Source: Mytilus californianus
Taxonomy: Eukaryota; Mollusca; Bivalvia; Mytilida; Mytilidae
Assembly: GCF_021869535.1 (NCBI RefSeq)
Contig: NW_026262712.1
Location: 68,046,100 to 68,110,099, forward strand
Direction of reading: 5' to 3'
DNA: 64,000 nt
Below the pieces are notes generated by a model, which did not search any database, had not been told where the DNA came from, and saw only the letters and a list, made by a program, of their open reading frames with translations. Positions within the stretch are counted from its first letter, which is position 1. Each line of letters begins with the position of its first letter. The position numbers and the translations under genes were made by a program. Below, piece by piece: positions 11,279-23,497 of this stretch.

Positions 11279-11950
11279 AACGTACAGTAGATGTTTAAAA
11301 TTGGTACGGACTAAACTGGATAAAAAAAAATGTAAATCCAATTGATAATGGCTGGATGTAAGTTTAAGTGGTACCCTGGGAAATTATTTTCGATAAATAT
11401 CGTAGGAAGGTTGCTCAAGATATCGACCAGGATTCCAGATGAGATGTACGGAAACTATGCAATCACGTGCGGTTTGTTCGAAACATTTAACAATTCAAAA
11501 TTTTAAAAAGATTTCATTTTTTTTTTTTTTTTAAATCAAAGTTTTGAAATATCAACATTCCAAATTTTTTAAATGTTTTGAAATTTTAAAAATATCACCA
11601 AATAATTAAAATTTTTAAATTTTAAAATTCGTTTAAAAATTAGATAAATAAGATATTTAATCAAAATTTAAAAATACTAAACTGAACGTGCAGATTTGAT
11701 CATTTCGGTTTTTGAAAAGTAGATTTTTTTCATTTTTCGATTAAAAAAATAAAAATAGAAAACTAGCTATAGAGAACATCTATATCATTATCGCATTTGG
11801 GGTATCAGTAAAGTGCGAAACTAAATAAACGGAACAAAACGAAACACAACGAAATAAACCAAACCAAACAAAACAAAACGAAATTTGCCAAAAAACGAAA
11901 CAAAACGGAACATGACGAACAAAATTAAATTAACATTTTATTAAAAGTTA
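11279..11950 (+). repeat. AT-rich dispersed repeat, copy 2, with AACGAAAC array
   Basis: The flank module 11279-11360 is the inverse of 4810-4890. The AT-rich module 11470-11750 matches copy 1 in the same orientation. A degenerate array of AAACGAAACA-like words follows (about 11815-11925). Copy 3 (52615-53018, reverse) has the same array, so the array belongs to the element. Confidence 0.6.
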
Positions 11951-12575
11951 ATGTAAAAAATAAAACAAAGGCAAATGGATCAAAGCGGATAAATAACGAA
12001 TAAAAAAATTAATTGTTTTCAAAAGCGGAGAATTATTTTTAAAATAAGAAACACTTTGATTATGATCATGCATTCATAAGTAGATATAAAAAGAACGAAA
12101 CGAATTTAATCATTTCTAATTAAAACAAATTAATTTAAAGAAGAGGCCGGTTGTATTCCTTTAATCAAATCGGACATCACATTAGCATGAGGGGATATCA
12201 GCGTCTTGAAATTTTAAAGGTTTTGCACCTATTGGAAAAAAACCTAATCAAAGCTGTATTAAACAGATTAATTTCACTTATAATAAAAAATCTTTAACAA
12301 AAGCTAAGTGTTTCAGATAATTCATTTAGAAACTATTTGTTTTTCACAATTAATCAAAAGATAACAGCTTATTTCGAATTAATTGGTCGTAATAGACAAA
12401 AGGAAATTCGAATTTAGATAGTTTACTCCCTTTTCGTTATTGTGTTTGTACTACATCTTTGTCCAAACGTCACTTGCTTGATAAAGCGCCCAGCATTGAG
12501 GAGTGAAAACTGACCGAATCGCAGTTAGCCGAATGGGCGCAGGACACTTAAGCGAATTATTTTAAACTACTAGGG

Positions 12576-12620
12576 GACATTTTAGCGCAGACGCTATAAC
12601 CCATTATAGCGCCAGAATAA
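12576..12620 (+). repeat. Possible left terminal inverted repeat of the MULE remnant
   Basis: GACATTTTAGCG (12576-12587) and TATAACCCA just after it recur as reverse complements at 14240-14251 and 14197-14207. The two sites bracket the transposase remnant. Spacing between the two words differs in the two arms, so the match is imperfect. Confidence 0.35.
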
Positions 12621-12659
12621 TCTGTTCATCTGTATTTTCGAAAGCCCAGTTTAGTAGTG

Positions 12660-13080
12660 ATTAAGTCTCCCAAACAAAGTTTGAAGACTTATTGGTTTGC
12701 TCAGTTCTTCTTCTTCTTCTTCTTCTTCTTCTTATTATTATTAATATTTATTTATTATTATTGTTTTGTTCCGCTTCTTTCTCGCAGCTGAACTTCTCCG
12801 GAGTTGACCTCGGAAAAGTTAGCTGCAAGTCGACTGTACTTCATGGTATTGTAGGCCTATGTTCTTAGATGATCCTAAGCGTTTAAGTTTTGCAAAAAGT
12901 TGGAGGTAAAGTATTTTTTGGGATCAAAAGGAGGTGGGGTTTACTATAGGGGTCTATGGGAAAAGTGAAAAAAAAAACAATTTCAAATGGTCATAACTTG
13001 AAAAACTAATGAATATAATGATAAGGGGCTTCAGTAACTATTGTAAGACTACAATGGGTTTATTTAGGTTTTTTTGGGAG
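12660..13080 (+). repeat. Dispersed repeat with (TTC)n microsatellite
   Basis: A TTC microsatellite at about 12710-12733 is followed by TTA repeats. The part 12930-13080, containing 'ggggtttactatagg' and 'cttcagtaactattg', is the reverse complement of 25475-25590 with moderate divergence. This is a dispersed family with copies in both orientations. Confidence 0.6.
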
Positions 13081-13275
13081 ACGGTGGTGCTATGGGGGTA
13101 TTTAATGATTGATATGTTCCATTTTCAGCACTATTCAGTGTTACTTATTCTGTTAACCTTCATTGTATCTTCTTTTTCAGCATACTTATATCCTGGTGGT
13201 ACAATTTGTAGGGGGAATTCAATTGCTGTTGGTTTTTGAGATTTTCATAACACCATCCTGTTACAAGGATATCTT

Positions 13276-13910
13276 GTTTATGTTGCATTTACACTTTGGT
13301 TAATCATCGAAATAAATGTTGTTGAAACAAACAAAGGAAATAACAGTGCAATATGTGATGGTTATCGTTATAGGATAGAGACCTACATGTTCCAGTCGAA
13401 AACAGATCATGTGAATTTTGAGGCAAAAGTGATGAAAGTTATAAAAGACTTTTTCACAAATAACACTGTTGAGTGTTGCGGATTTCATCTAGCTCCAGTT
13501 TGGTGGAGAAAAAAAAAAAAAAAAACAAGTTGGGTTAAGTACTGGAAACAAAGAGGTGAATCAGATGAAGGCAAATGACTGAAAGGTTTATACGGCATAT
13601 CATTTCCAGATGATTGATAAAGATGTATATGATGGTTTTGTAGAAGTGTTCATGTCTGTTGATCCAGAAGATACATGTACACGATTTGTAGAGTTCGCAG
13701 ATTATCTAACCGAATAATGTGTAACTGAAGATTCTATGTTTCCACATAAGCTTTGCTGAGAAGTTCCAAGTAATACAAAGCGATCAAATAATGGTCACGA
13801 GTCGTTCCATGTCCATTATATATAATGAGCAACTTTAAAGTTGTCCCCCATCCATTTTCTTGATACTATCATTAAGTTTCAAACAACAACATGTATTATT
13901 GATAAGAAAT
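13276..13910 (+). pseudogene. MULE-type (Mutator superfamily) transposase remnant
   Basis: A frame from 13276 encodes NNSAICDGYRYR, then HVNFEAKVMKVIKDFF and ECCGFHLAPVWWRK. It continues with GLYGISFPDD, FVEVFMSVDPEDTCTRFVEFADYL, a NNGHESFHVHY block near 13790 and FLDTIIKFQTTT near 13862. This order matches the second half of MULE transposases: a DFE motif, then GCxFHxxQxWWRK, then the TNxxESFHxHF block and a LDxLxxxQxxTY region. The usual catalytic Asp of the DFE motif reads Asn here (VNFE). At least two frameshifts and several stops are present. The N-terminal FLYWCH-type finger usual in such elements is not clear. The element is a dead fossil, possibly bounded by the inverted repeats at 12576 and 14240. 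Confidence 0.7.
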
Positions 13911-14195
13911 ATAGATGAATCTACACCTCAATCTAGACAGGATAAAGAGACGGAACAGTTCCTATTGCAATTTTACGAAAAGTTTTGAACAGGGGGTTTA
14001 CCAAGAGCCGTGCATTACGTACGTTCTCTGGGGTATAAATTCTTGGCTAGCACGGACTTGTAGACGTTTAGTGTTGTATCTTTATGGACATGGATATTTT
14101 TTATATTGTTCTGTCTTGATTCTATTAAAATTTATTATACTATTATGAATTAATTTCTGTAGCTAAAAGGGCATTGATAATTTCACTTTTCGCAA

Positions 14196-14251
14196 AAATG
14201 GGTTATACTTAGGCGCTTTAACGTCCGATTTTTCTCTCTCGCTAAAATGTC
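14196..14251 (-). repeat. Possible right terminal inverted repeat of the MULE remnant
   Basis: CGCTAAAATGTC (14240-14251) and TGGGTTATA (from 14200) are the reverse complements of words in 12576-12610. See the left arm. The assignment is tentative. Confidence 0.35.
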
Positions 14252-16093
14252 GTCCGCCGAGCCAACTAATGTGGTAGGATTGAGAGACATGTATTTCTGA
14301 ACACTCTAACCTTGTGAGCTTCCATGAGAAAAATATGACTCAATGTGTCGTACAACGCAGTGTATATTCATATCACTCTATTGTGTTTTCTTTATCAGTA
14401 TGTAAATATTTGCTACTGAACATTAAGCAATACTCAACCAACAAAAATGGTTCAATACACGTGTATTCCTTCAAATTTGATTTCGGATTTTTGTTTTGCT
14501 TTAGGGCGTTTAAACGTTTTTACTATCTGCATCCATGTCGGCAGATAAAAGCATTGGACGTACATTTTGAAAGATCATCTTAAGTCTTTTATTGATTACA
14601 TGCCTTTTATTATTGATTTCAAAAACTTAGTATTGGTACGGTAAGTGAAATACCGAATCAATGGTGTCAGCGTGTCGGTCTTTTAAAAGCTGAACACATT
14701 GATACCACATAAACTTTTTTCAACCTGTATATCCATGTATTAGTTGCCGCTGGATGTTTCGTATCCATCTATCCATATGTAGCTGTGGGCATTTTGATTA
14801 ATGCGTGCCATCAGTTTAAATTATATGAGCAACACCATGTTAATCATTTTAAAGATTCAGTTGTGAGTTAGGTTTGATAATAAAATATTGTTTTGTTTTT
14901 TCATTATGTTTGTGTATGCACAATCTGACTCAAATTCAGACCTATCACAACTCGCGTGTTCTATTACAACTCATATGAGGAAAATGAAATCAGAAATCTA
15001 TATGTTCATTAAATTGGTGTATGCGTTGCTTTTTTTCTCTTGAAGAGGGATTGCAGATGCTTAGCCTGTTGCCTAGTCCAATTCAATATAATTTGAAGAA
15101 GAAATACACATTGTTTAAAAACATCTAAATCCTGGTCAAAACCATAATTTGATATACTTTTTAAAAAGTTTACATCATTTACTTTTCGTTTATTGTTTTA
15201 GGTCTTTTAGGTGTCTCATTTTATTATGTCGTGTAAGCTCATTTATAATATGTGACCGGCTATGAGATTAACAGGCTTATGGAGGTACCAGGGTCAAAAT
15301 GATTTTTTTGCATTTTTATGAAGTATACATAGATTCAAAACACCCTGAATTATTTTGCTAGAATCTTCAAAATAACAAAATTATGGTCATTTTCGATTTT
15401 CTTTTTTTTCAATATTTCACATGTATGTTCATGTATTATAGTTGCTATATCATATTAGCTTTTTTTTTAAATTTTTTGGTGTTTTTTTGTTTTTGTTTAT
15501 TTTTTTGGGGGGTGGGGGTTTCAAGTATTTTTAATTGCAGCTTTAATAACTAATATAACTGAAAAAAATTAATTCGGTTGCCATAGCAACAATGTTTCGG
15601 AATCTGCAATCAAAATCATACTGACTTAAACAATTTTTCTTTCTTCCGTAAGGAAAACTACATCAATGCTACGAAAGTGAATACCAATATATATAATAAA
15701 CCACCAAGGAACTGTGTATTATTTAATATGCTTTCTAATGTTCATCTATCATCTTATTGTGAATACATATTGTACATGTATCCTGACAAAGTGATTAAAT
15801 CAAAGATCTGTTAATGCAGATAAGATGAAAAATCAAACAGCATGATCAATAATATTAGGGTATGTAGGTGAAATGAATGCAAAAAAACTTTCAACAGCAC
15901 ATACATCTTGTTTATGTAGTTCAAAGACTGTCATAGATAAAAAAAAAAAGCCAAGGAATAAACATGGGATAATACACTATTGGGTTCCTAATGGGCAGGT
16001 ATATCTTAATTGATTTACGTGTACCGGTGTATGTCCATACATATGTTCATATTTTCCCATACAATGTGAAACAATGAGAATTACTCCCAAAAC
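14252..16093. other. No recognised feature
   Basis: This stretch is AT-rich with T-tracts and contains frames of at most 89 residues that show no family signature. Nothing is supported. Confidence 0.5.
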
Positions 16094-17165
16094 TTTTGGG
16101 GAGATATATAATATTCATAGATATTTTATTTTGTTTACGTATTGGTTCCCAGATATATTCTCTATGTTTCATTTCATAGAGCCATAACTTGGGAATGTTA
16201 CCAGTATAAATACACATGGTGGCGGCGAAATTGAATTCTGAGGAAGACCAAAGAGAAGGGAGGGGTAGTTAAGAATTTTAGTATAAGTTTAAACTCTTAA
16301 AAGTTCGGGACATATAAATGTTGAAATTATGCTGCACAGCCCTATGTTTTGACCTTTGAATAAAATAGTAGTGCATATCAACTTTCCATTCTAGGATATA
16401 ATTTTTCTACGACACTTCATAGTAAAAGTGGCACAGTTTTAGTCGTAAAGGGAGTTCCTATGGGAAATTGCATTGTCTATATTTACAGAAGTGCAACCTA
16501 TATTGGGTGAAAAAAAGAGAACCTGTAGAATTTCACCAAATCTGATTTATTTTAGAGATTTTAATGAAATTAACTCAAATATAAAATTTTATAAATATTT
16601 CATGAAGATTGAGAAAATCTTGGGCCTTAACTATGATAACTTAGCATAAATTCACAGTTTAAAGTATGCATAGTTTACTTAAAGCCCTGAATACAAATTA
16701 AATTCATAATATATGCATATTTGTAATTTGAATTATTTAAAAAGTGCTTATATTTACTCTTCGTAGTCATTGAAACTCATAGAATCTTGATGAATATTGT
16801 TGTTGGTGTATTTTTTGTCCTGTCGATAACCCAAAAGTAAGCCGTAACACCTTAAATGTGCTTGTTTGTGACCGCGGCATAAATCAATACAAGCTAGAAA
16901 TACAAAAATACCTCAATAAAACTAACAATAGTGTGCTCTATCCAAAATCTGTACTAAATATTCCATATTCACAGAAACAGCAGAATTATTTAGCAAATTT
17001 CAGGCCCTAGTGGCAAAAAGACAGATAAATTCTTATCTCCTGGTTCATAAAACAGATAATTTAACCTGTAAATGCTATCATCTTATTATTATAAAGGTCT
17101 TTTTTTATATAAAACAATAATTGTGCTTGAAAGTTATGCAAGAAACAGATGTTAGCAGTCAGTTC
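16094..17165 (+). repeat. Long dispersed repeat, copy A (middle and right parts)
   Basis: The copy starts TTTGGGGAGATATATAATAT and ends near GCAGTCAGTT. It matches copy C (28879-29911) along most of its length. It lacks the left part present in copies B and C. Confidence 0.75.
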
Positions 17166-17608
17166 TATAAAAACTTTTAGTGAATTCATACATCAGACTG
17201 GTAACTTCATACAAACAACGTTTGCAAATAGGGCTTTGTTTAAACACTTCTAGTTCATATATTATAAGCTAAATTATGTTAGATATATGGTTAAAGATGA
17301 TATTGTTATGACATGATTTCTAAACTGACCATTTGAGGCAGAAATTGTGAAGTTTTATTGATAAATAGGCATACAGTAAGATGTGGACTGGAGATAGAGG
17401 CAGGATTGGATACTTTATATAATCTAGAATGTTGGAATGATTAACTACTATAGTTTACATTTATAGTATTCTGAAATGCTTTCAATTTGTTATCAGAATA
17501 GTTTCAAACAGATTCTAGACATTTCATGTCAGAAAACATGCACATAGGGTAAGCTGACAATAATCAAATCTTGTTTTCAAATTCTTTAAAAATTGAAACA
17601 TGGATGGT

Positions 17609-18185
17609 GGTATGAAATGTACTGTAAAAGAAAAGTTAGAATATATGCATTGATTTTCTCTATGAATCTGATAAATAAGTATTGTTGTGAGAAAAAGTGT
17701 TTTCAAGAGTTTTCTATTTAAATAAATGTTAGTATAGGTTGCACTTTGTTTATCAGCTGTTTCACAAACAACGCCTATTTTGGGGAGATATATAATATTC
17801 ATAGATATTTTTACTTGTTTACGTACTGGTTCCCAGATATGATTTTTATGTTTCATCTCATACAGACATAGCTTGGGAATGTTACTAGTATAAATACACA
17901 TGGTAGCGGCGAAATTGAATTCTGAGGAAGACCCAAAATGAAGGAAGAGGCAGTACAGATTTTAGTATAAGTTTAAACTCTTAGACGTTCGGGACATATA
18001 AATGTTGAAAATATGTCACACAGCCCTATGTTTTGACCTTTGAAAAAAATAGTAGTGCATATCAACTTTCCATTCTAGGATATAATTTTTTTACGACACT
18101 TCATAGTAAAAGTGGCACAGTTTAAGCTATAAAGGGAGTTCCTATAGGAAATGGCATTGTCTATATTTACAGAAGTGCAACCTAT
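17609..18185 (+). repeat. Long dispersed repeat, copy B (left and middle parts)
   Basis: Copy B begins GGTATGAAATGTACTG like copy C at 28701, and it breaks off at CCTAT (18181-18185), where copies A and C continue. The break coincides with TGTAG, the proposed start of the Gypsy LTR. The 125-residue minus frame here is a shadow within the repeat. Confidence 0.75.
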
Positions 18186-20375
18186 TGTAGAGTACAGAGC
18201 CTACTCTCACAATGTGACACATGTGATATGAGACTAATCTATGTGTTAAGACATGGATAAGATATATTTTTATTGTATGTTTTAATTGGTATCAATGACG
18301 CATATTGTTTAATATTATGTAATTTTTATGAAAGAACTATTATGTGAGAAACAGTAACTGTATGAAATAACTTGTACTATACTAGTCTGAAACATATTCA
18401 TAATTGAGGCAAATAAGTTTTATCGTTTAATAAGGTAAAGATAGAATGATTACAATGATATTATTTTTCTAGAAATATTGTATTACTGTCATTTGAATAT
18501 TTGACAACCTATGTGAAATTCATGTTTATAATTTAGCAATTCATAGTAAAAATCCACTGAATAATCCACATCTAAATGTCGTCTGCCATTTAAGCAATGC
18601 GGTCATCAGGCTTGGTTGAAATCAATTTTCATTTTCAGTTGAACTTGATTGTAATCGATAACGATAACTTCTGTGTAGTATAAAGTTTGCACGTCCATAA
18701 TTACTTAATTCTGTCATCATATGTTGATTTTTGAATCGAAATGTCTTATATTTTCGTGAAGATCCAACTTTAGCATCTGTAGTAACTTCACACACCTTGG
18801 TTGAATTTTGTGAATGAAATGTACTGACATGCGCAGTAGAACACATGTGTCACTTTGAACGGTTTCTCAATAAATACACTATTTTTACGTTTCGGCAACT
18901 GTTTTCACATAATCTATGTAATTCCTTATGGTATATGTGAACATCGTCTTCAATATTTTGCAGAAGTTAATAATCACTATCTTTGATATTTATCATTTTG
19001 GTCCGCCGGTGACACACATAGCTTTTTGCAATATTGTTTCTGTATCGTGACTTCCGGTAGAATTGTATTTTAGTTACCATAGAAATTTGTTTAGTACCAT
19101 GTAAAATGTGTTTATTATATAACTGTTACTAAAATTGTATATAATTATGACTTTTGTAATTTATTTAAGAACTCTAATATTTAGTTGGACAGCAAGCGCG
19201 CGATCCAACAATTTTCCAACTTTGCCAACAATCCAACATTGACGTAATTTAGACACTCGTTTGGCAGTTATGTTAAAATCTTTGGTCGTTACAGTTAGTA
19301 TTTTATTTTGCTCGTCATTAATTTTAGTCAAAATGGTTATTTTTTCTCACAAACTTCATTTTTTTGGGGGAGTTAAATTGTAAAGGAAAATAGTTAATTT
19401 AGCGTTTACGAAGTAAGAAAGGAATATTATATTTTTAGCGGACTTTTAGAAGCCGGAATCCTATATTTTCGATCTTTTGCTTAAAGTATTTCATTCTTTT
19501 GGTAACTTTAGGAAAGTTCTTAAAATTGTTTAAAAATATCTTTTTGGTTAATTATCGTATTATTGCTGGCAAAGCTTTATTTCAAGTTATCTTTTAAGGA
19601 TTATTGTATTTGTACAAAGTCATTTTGAATTTAATATTGTAGTCTTTTTACTTTTACTGTTAACGTTTGTCTTTTTCTAATATATATAATTAAATAGGAA
19701 AACATTTGGCAATTAAGGGATAATTTCCTAAAGGTCTGGAAATTATAATAAACAAAACAGTTTATTAAAGGTATACACTGTATTTCATTGTTAGTTATTA
19801 TTCGGGAAAGGGTCTTAATATAACATTTTTTTATGTAACTGGTGAGGTAACACCTATAAAATATCTGTCAGAAAGAGGTCTTCTGACAAAATTCTCTTGA
19901 AATTATTATCTATTTTTATGTAAGTTATTTTTCTTGGTAATATAGCAGTACTCAGCCTTTTATGTATTTTTCAAACATACCAACATACAATTATTGGTAA
20001 TAACAAGTGTTATTTTTCTAATTGAATTGCACGGACAAAGTTATCCTGCAATCATATTATAAAAATTTATTATCTCTTGAGTGTAGAGATAAATTATTAC
20101 ATGTAAACTGAATAGATTCTTGTCACATCAGCTAAAAGTCTATAATTGAATTATCTTACTACTTAAAATTATTTGTTGTTGATTCTGAATATTAATTCAA
20201 ATATCTCTAAATGAATAAAATATAGAAACTCATATATATATATATATATATTACTTTTAACAAATGACTATACTAACCGGATCATATCTTTTCATACTTA
20301 TTTAGTAGTCTACAAAATTACTCATAAAATTTGAGTGAAGCTTTGTTCCAGCATTTCAAGCCCTTGCCCGCTACA
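18186..20375 (+). repeat. Putative 5' LTR of a Ty3/Gypsy element
   Basis: The left limit is where copy B is interrupted, and it begins TGTAG. The right limit CTACA (20371-20375) is its inverted repeat and lies six bases before the primer-binding site. TG...CA ends with a short inverted repeat are the LTR rule. A length of 2190 bp would be long for an LTR. No second copy was found downstream, so the assignment rests on position and ends only. Confidence 0.4.
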
Positions 20376-20381
20376 TAATTT

Positions 20382-20399
20382 TGGCATCCACGGTAGGAT
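20382..20399 (+). other. Primer-binding site of the Gypsy element
   Basis: TGGCATCCACGGTAGGAT starts with the TGG that pairs with the CCA end of a tRNA, and it sits just after the presumed LTR end. The form resembles primer sites of Ty3/Gypsy elements. The tRNA used was not identified. Confidence 0.45.
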
Positions 20400-20464
20400 C
20401 TATAATTCTTTATCAGATCCTGTGATACGAACCTTTTGAAGTGTAATAATAGTTTATCAGTGTA

Positions 20465-22155
20465 ATGGGTAAACCAAGGTCTGTTCGGTCAAGTAAGACT
20501 GACACACATAATAGGGGACATATTAGCCAATATGAAACTGAAACTGAAGACAGTGAAGCCAATACTATCCACACAACTGATGACGCAACATGTCATTCTG
20601 AAAGTGAACATCAAGTTTATGAAGCTACTCATGACTTGTCCAACAAAGAGACTGAAGAAAAAACAATACTTTTGAGACCTTGATCCAAATTCCCATTAAG
20701 TAAGACGCCAAGTCCTAGAAAACCTGGCTCCCCTAGAAGGTCCTCAAGATATAGAAGGCAAAATGATCTAGAATTTAAGTCCGAACATCAAAATCAAGGT
20801 GATACTGGGGTATATGAAATTATCAAAATAGCTATACAAGATATGACATGTCAGGTGGTATCAGCCATTCAAAATGCTTTTACAGGCATTACAAAAACAA
20901 TATAGACATACTAATACTTCAAATGAGCAACAAAACATACTTAAAGCATACCAAATGCTACTAATAGTAATTCATTTTCTAAAGTTAGAAAAATTAAGCA
21001 AACTTTAACATCAAAATTCGATGTAACATCAGCATCTGAATGTGATGAAACTGATGATGAAGTATTTATCGATGCATGCTCTGATATTGATACTGATAGC
21101 ATTGACACAGATGTTATTACCCAAAGTAAACGATCAAATCAAAAATTGGGTTTTCTAATGCTATACTCCCCTTTTGCACAGGTAAAGAAAAATGGGAAGT
21201 TTGGTTAAATAGATTTGAAGCAGTTCCAAATTTAAAAAAATGGGATGATAGAACTAAATTGAGTGAATTGTTAACTTTGCTTCAAGGGGAAGCTGGTGAT
21301 TTTGTATTTGACCAATTAAACAGTAAAACATTAAAAAATTACTCAAAATTAGCAACTGAACTTAAAAATAGATTTGGGGTCTTTGAAAATAAAAGAACAT
21401 ATAAAGTACAATTTAACAGACGTACACAAAAACCAAATGAAGACACTGCAGACTATAATGCCGCATTAAAACGTATATATGACAAGGCCTATTCAGACAT
21501 GCTAAAATTAGGCAGGAAGACCTGCTTCAAAGATTCTTAATGGGTTTGTCAGATAATGAAGCAAGAATTCATATAGAATTGACAAAAGACCCAAAAACTA
21601 TTGAGGAAGCAGTACAGGAGGTTATAACATATAGGGAGACAACTTCAGAAAAACAGGAGGGTATTTTAGGAAAAAAAAAGAAAGTTAGACAACTAAAAAA
21701 ACAAAATAATCAAAGCTCTCGAAAATCAGATCAGACAGCAGAAAAGAAACAGAATACAAATTTCAACAAACAAGGTTCCACAAATACAGAAAAAGATGTA
21801 ATTACGGTAACTAAAGATGAATTACAGAAAATGTTTGACAAAATGTATGAGGACAAGAAAAGAAATGATGAGCCACAGGCACCAGTAACAGGACATAACC
21901 ATCATGATAAAAGACAGTTTGACCGACAGCCATTCAATGCCAATACACCATCCTATGTTCCGGATGGGAATTATAGGAAGAACAACCCAGATAGAAAAAA
22001 TTAACCAAGAAAATATCCCAAAATGTTATTATTGTGGTCAACCAGGGCATTATGCCCGAAAATGCTATAGTAATCCCAATAGACAAACAGACTATAGAAA
22101 TAATAAGGTTACTCCAGCAATACAGATGAATAAGCCTTACACTGTCACGGAATAG
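20465..22155 (+). pseudogene. Ty3/Gypsy gag with CCHC zinc knuckle, broken
   Basis: Gag is spread over several frames. An acidic start (MGKPRSVRSSKTD at 20465) stops at 20681. A capsid-like core follows (21190-21540), with KEKWEVWLNRFEA, LLTLLQGEAGDFVFDQL and NRFG. A Lys/Gln-rich tail runs in the next frame (21540-22004), and a nucleocapsid zinc knuckle CYYCGQPGHYARKC (near 22023-22064) lies in a third. The capsid packs retroelement RNA and the CX2CX4HX4C knuckle binds nucleic acid. At least three frame changes and stops show inactivation. Confidence 0.85.
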
Positions 22156-22486
22156 CAGTTCCTTCGTAATATAAGTTCTAAATGGATACAATATTCTGGA
22201 ATATTATTTCCACTGGAATAAATATTACAGTAAATGTTCCTAACGGAATAAATGGTATAGAATATTTGTTCCAACAGGAACAGATATTATGACATTGTTT
22301 ATAACAAAGTTTCCAGTGGAACGTCTGTAAGGCGGAACAAATATACGTTGACAACACTCCCACTAACAGTAGTAATAATAGTATGTCACAAGGTGAATTT
22401 AAATCAGATGGGTATACATTAAACTAGAACGGGTTAACCCATCTGACCAGGAGTTAGCCCTAAAGTTTAATGAAAATGGTCATTAA

Positions 22487-22986
22487 TTGGACAACATTGG
22501 TGTACATGAACCAACAACCAGTATAACTTTATTTAGTAATAGTAAAAGTAAGGAAAATATTAGTAATAGTTATAGTGAAAATATAGGTATAAGTAATATA
22601 TCTTCTGTCACTATAGAAGATAAAAATTTAATTTGTTCTAAACCAATTTTAGGAATTGAACAATCAATTGAAAGTACTGTAATTGCAAGACAAGTACTCC
22701 GAAGTGAGCGAGTTTATGTTGAAGGACATATCCAAAGGTCTGAGGTTAATTTTACTGTAGATACAGGGGCAGTCCGGACAGTGTTATCCGTTCATGCTTT
22801 TAACAAAATTCCTCATGTTAATAGACCAAACTTGGAAAAGTCCGCTACTTTAGCTTGTGCTGATGGCAAACCCTTAAAGGAGTTAGGGAAAGCTATTTTT
22901 GAAATAAAATTAGGAATTTATGTTTTAGTACAGAGTTGATAGTAGCAAATATAGAAGACGAAGCTTTATTGGGACTAGACGTTTAA
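22487..22986 (+). pseudogene. Ty3/Gypsy aspartic protease region
   Basis: The frame 22487-22939 includes FTVDTGAVRTVLS, in which DTGA is the retropepsin active-site motif, followed by a typical KSATLACADG strand. The second flap/dimer motif ALLGLDV (near 22966-22984) lies in a shifted frame after a stop, so the gene is broken. The enzyme would mature the element's own polyprotein. The preceding 22170-22480 carries GGAA...TTCC dyad repeats and no recognisable domain. Confidence 0.8.
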
Positions 22987-23497
22987 TGAAATCTCAGTGG
23001 GTTCCTGCTGAAACAAAGTTAACAAATGGAATTATTCTGCTTGATTGTCATGTTATCCATTGTACCTAAATTGGCCAAACAAATAAACTAATTAGAAAAA
23101 TTATGTGGCTGACAACTATGAAATTCCCCCAAGATCTGAAATTTTGATTGATGTTTTTGTTGACCGATTTCATGATGATTCTCCATAAACAGTTCAAGAT
23201 TGTATTTTAGAACCCTCTGAAAATTTTTCAGAAGGATTTTCATTAGTAATGGCACCATGTTTAGTAAACATAAGCCAAAATGTTACTTGTAAAACTCGTA
23301 TAATGAACCCCTAAGATTACAAAAAATACATTGTATCAAGATACAGTAATTGGTTCAGCAGAAGTTGTTGAACATGAACCAAAGATATTATTAGAATGTG
23401 AAGACACACTTGAAGTAAATAACCAAAATGCAATGAGAAGACTGTAATTTCATGACTCAAATATAGTGGCTGGGAATGGGGTATCCAAAAAAGAAAT

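Noticed and set aside
13009-13239. Plus-strand 76-residue frame before the MULE remnant
   Set aside because: It begins in a dispersed repeat and has no transposase motif. Hydrophobic bias is from T-rich sequence.
17524-17901. Minus-strand 125-residue frame
   Set aside because: It is antisense to repeat copy B and is not conserved as a frame in copy C.
18622-18846. Minus-strand 74-residue frame with a gene-like look
   Set aside because: It falls in the presumed Gypsy LTR and has no recognised family. Kept out for lack of support.
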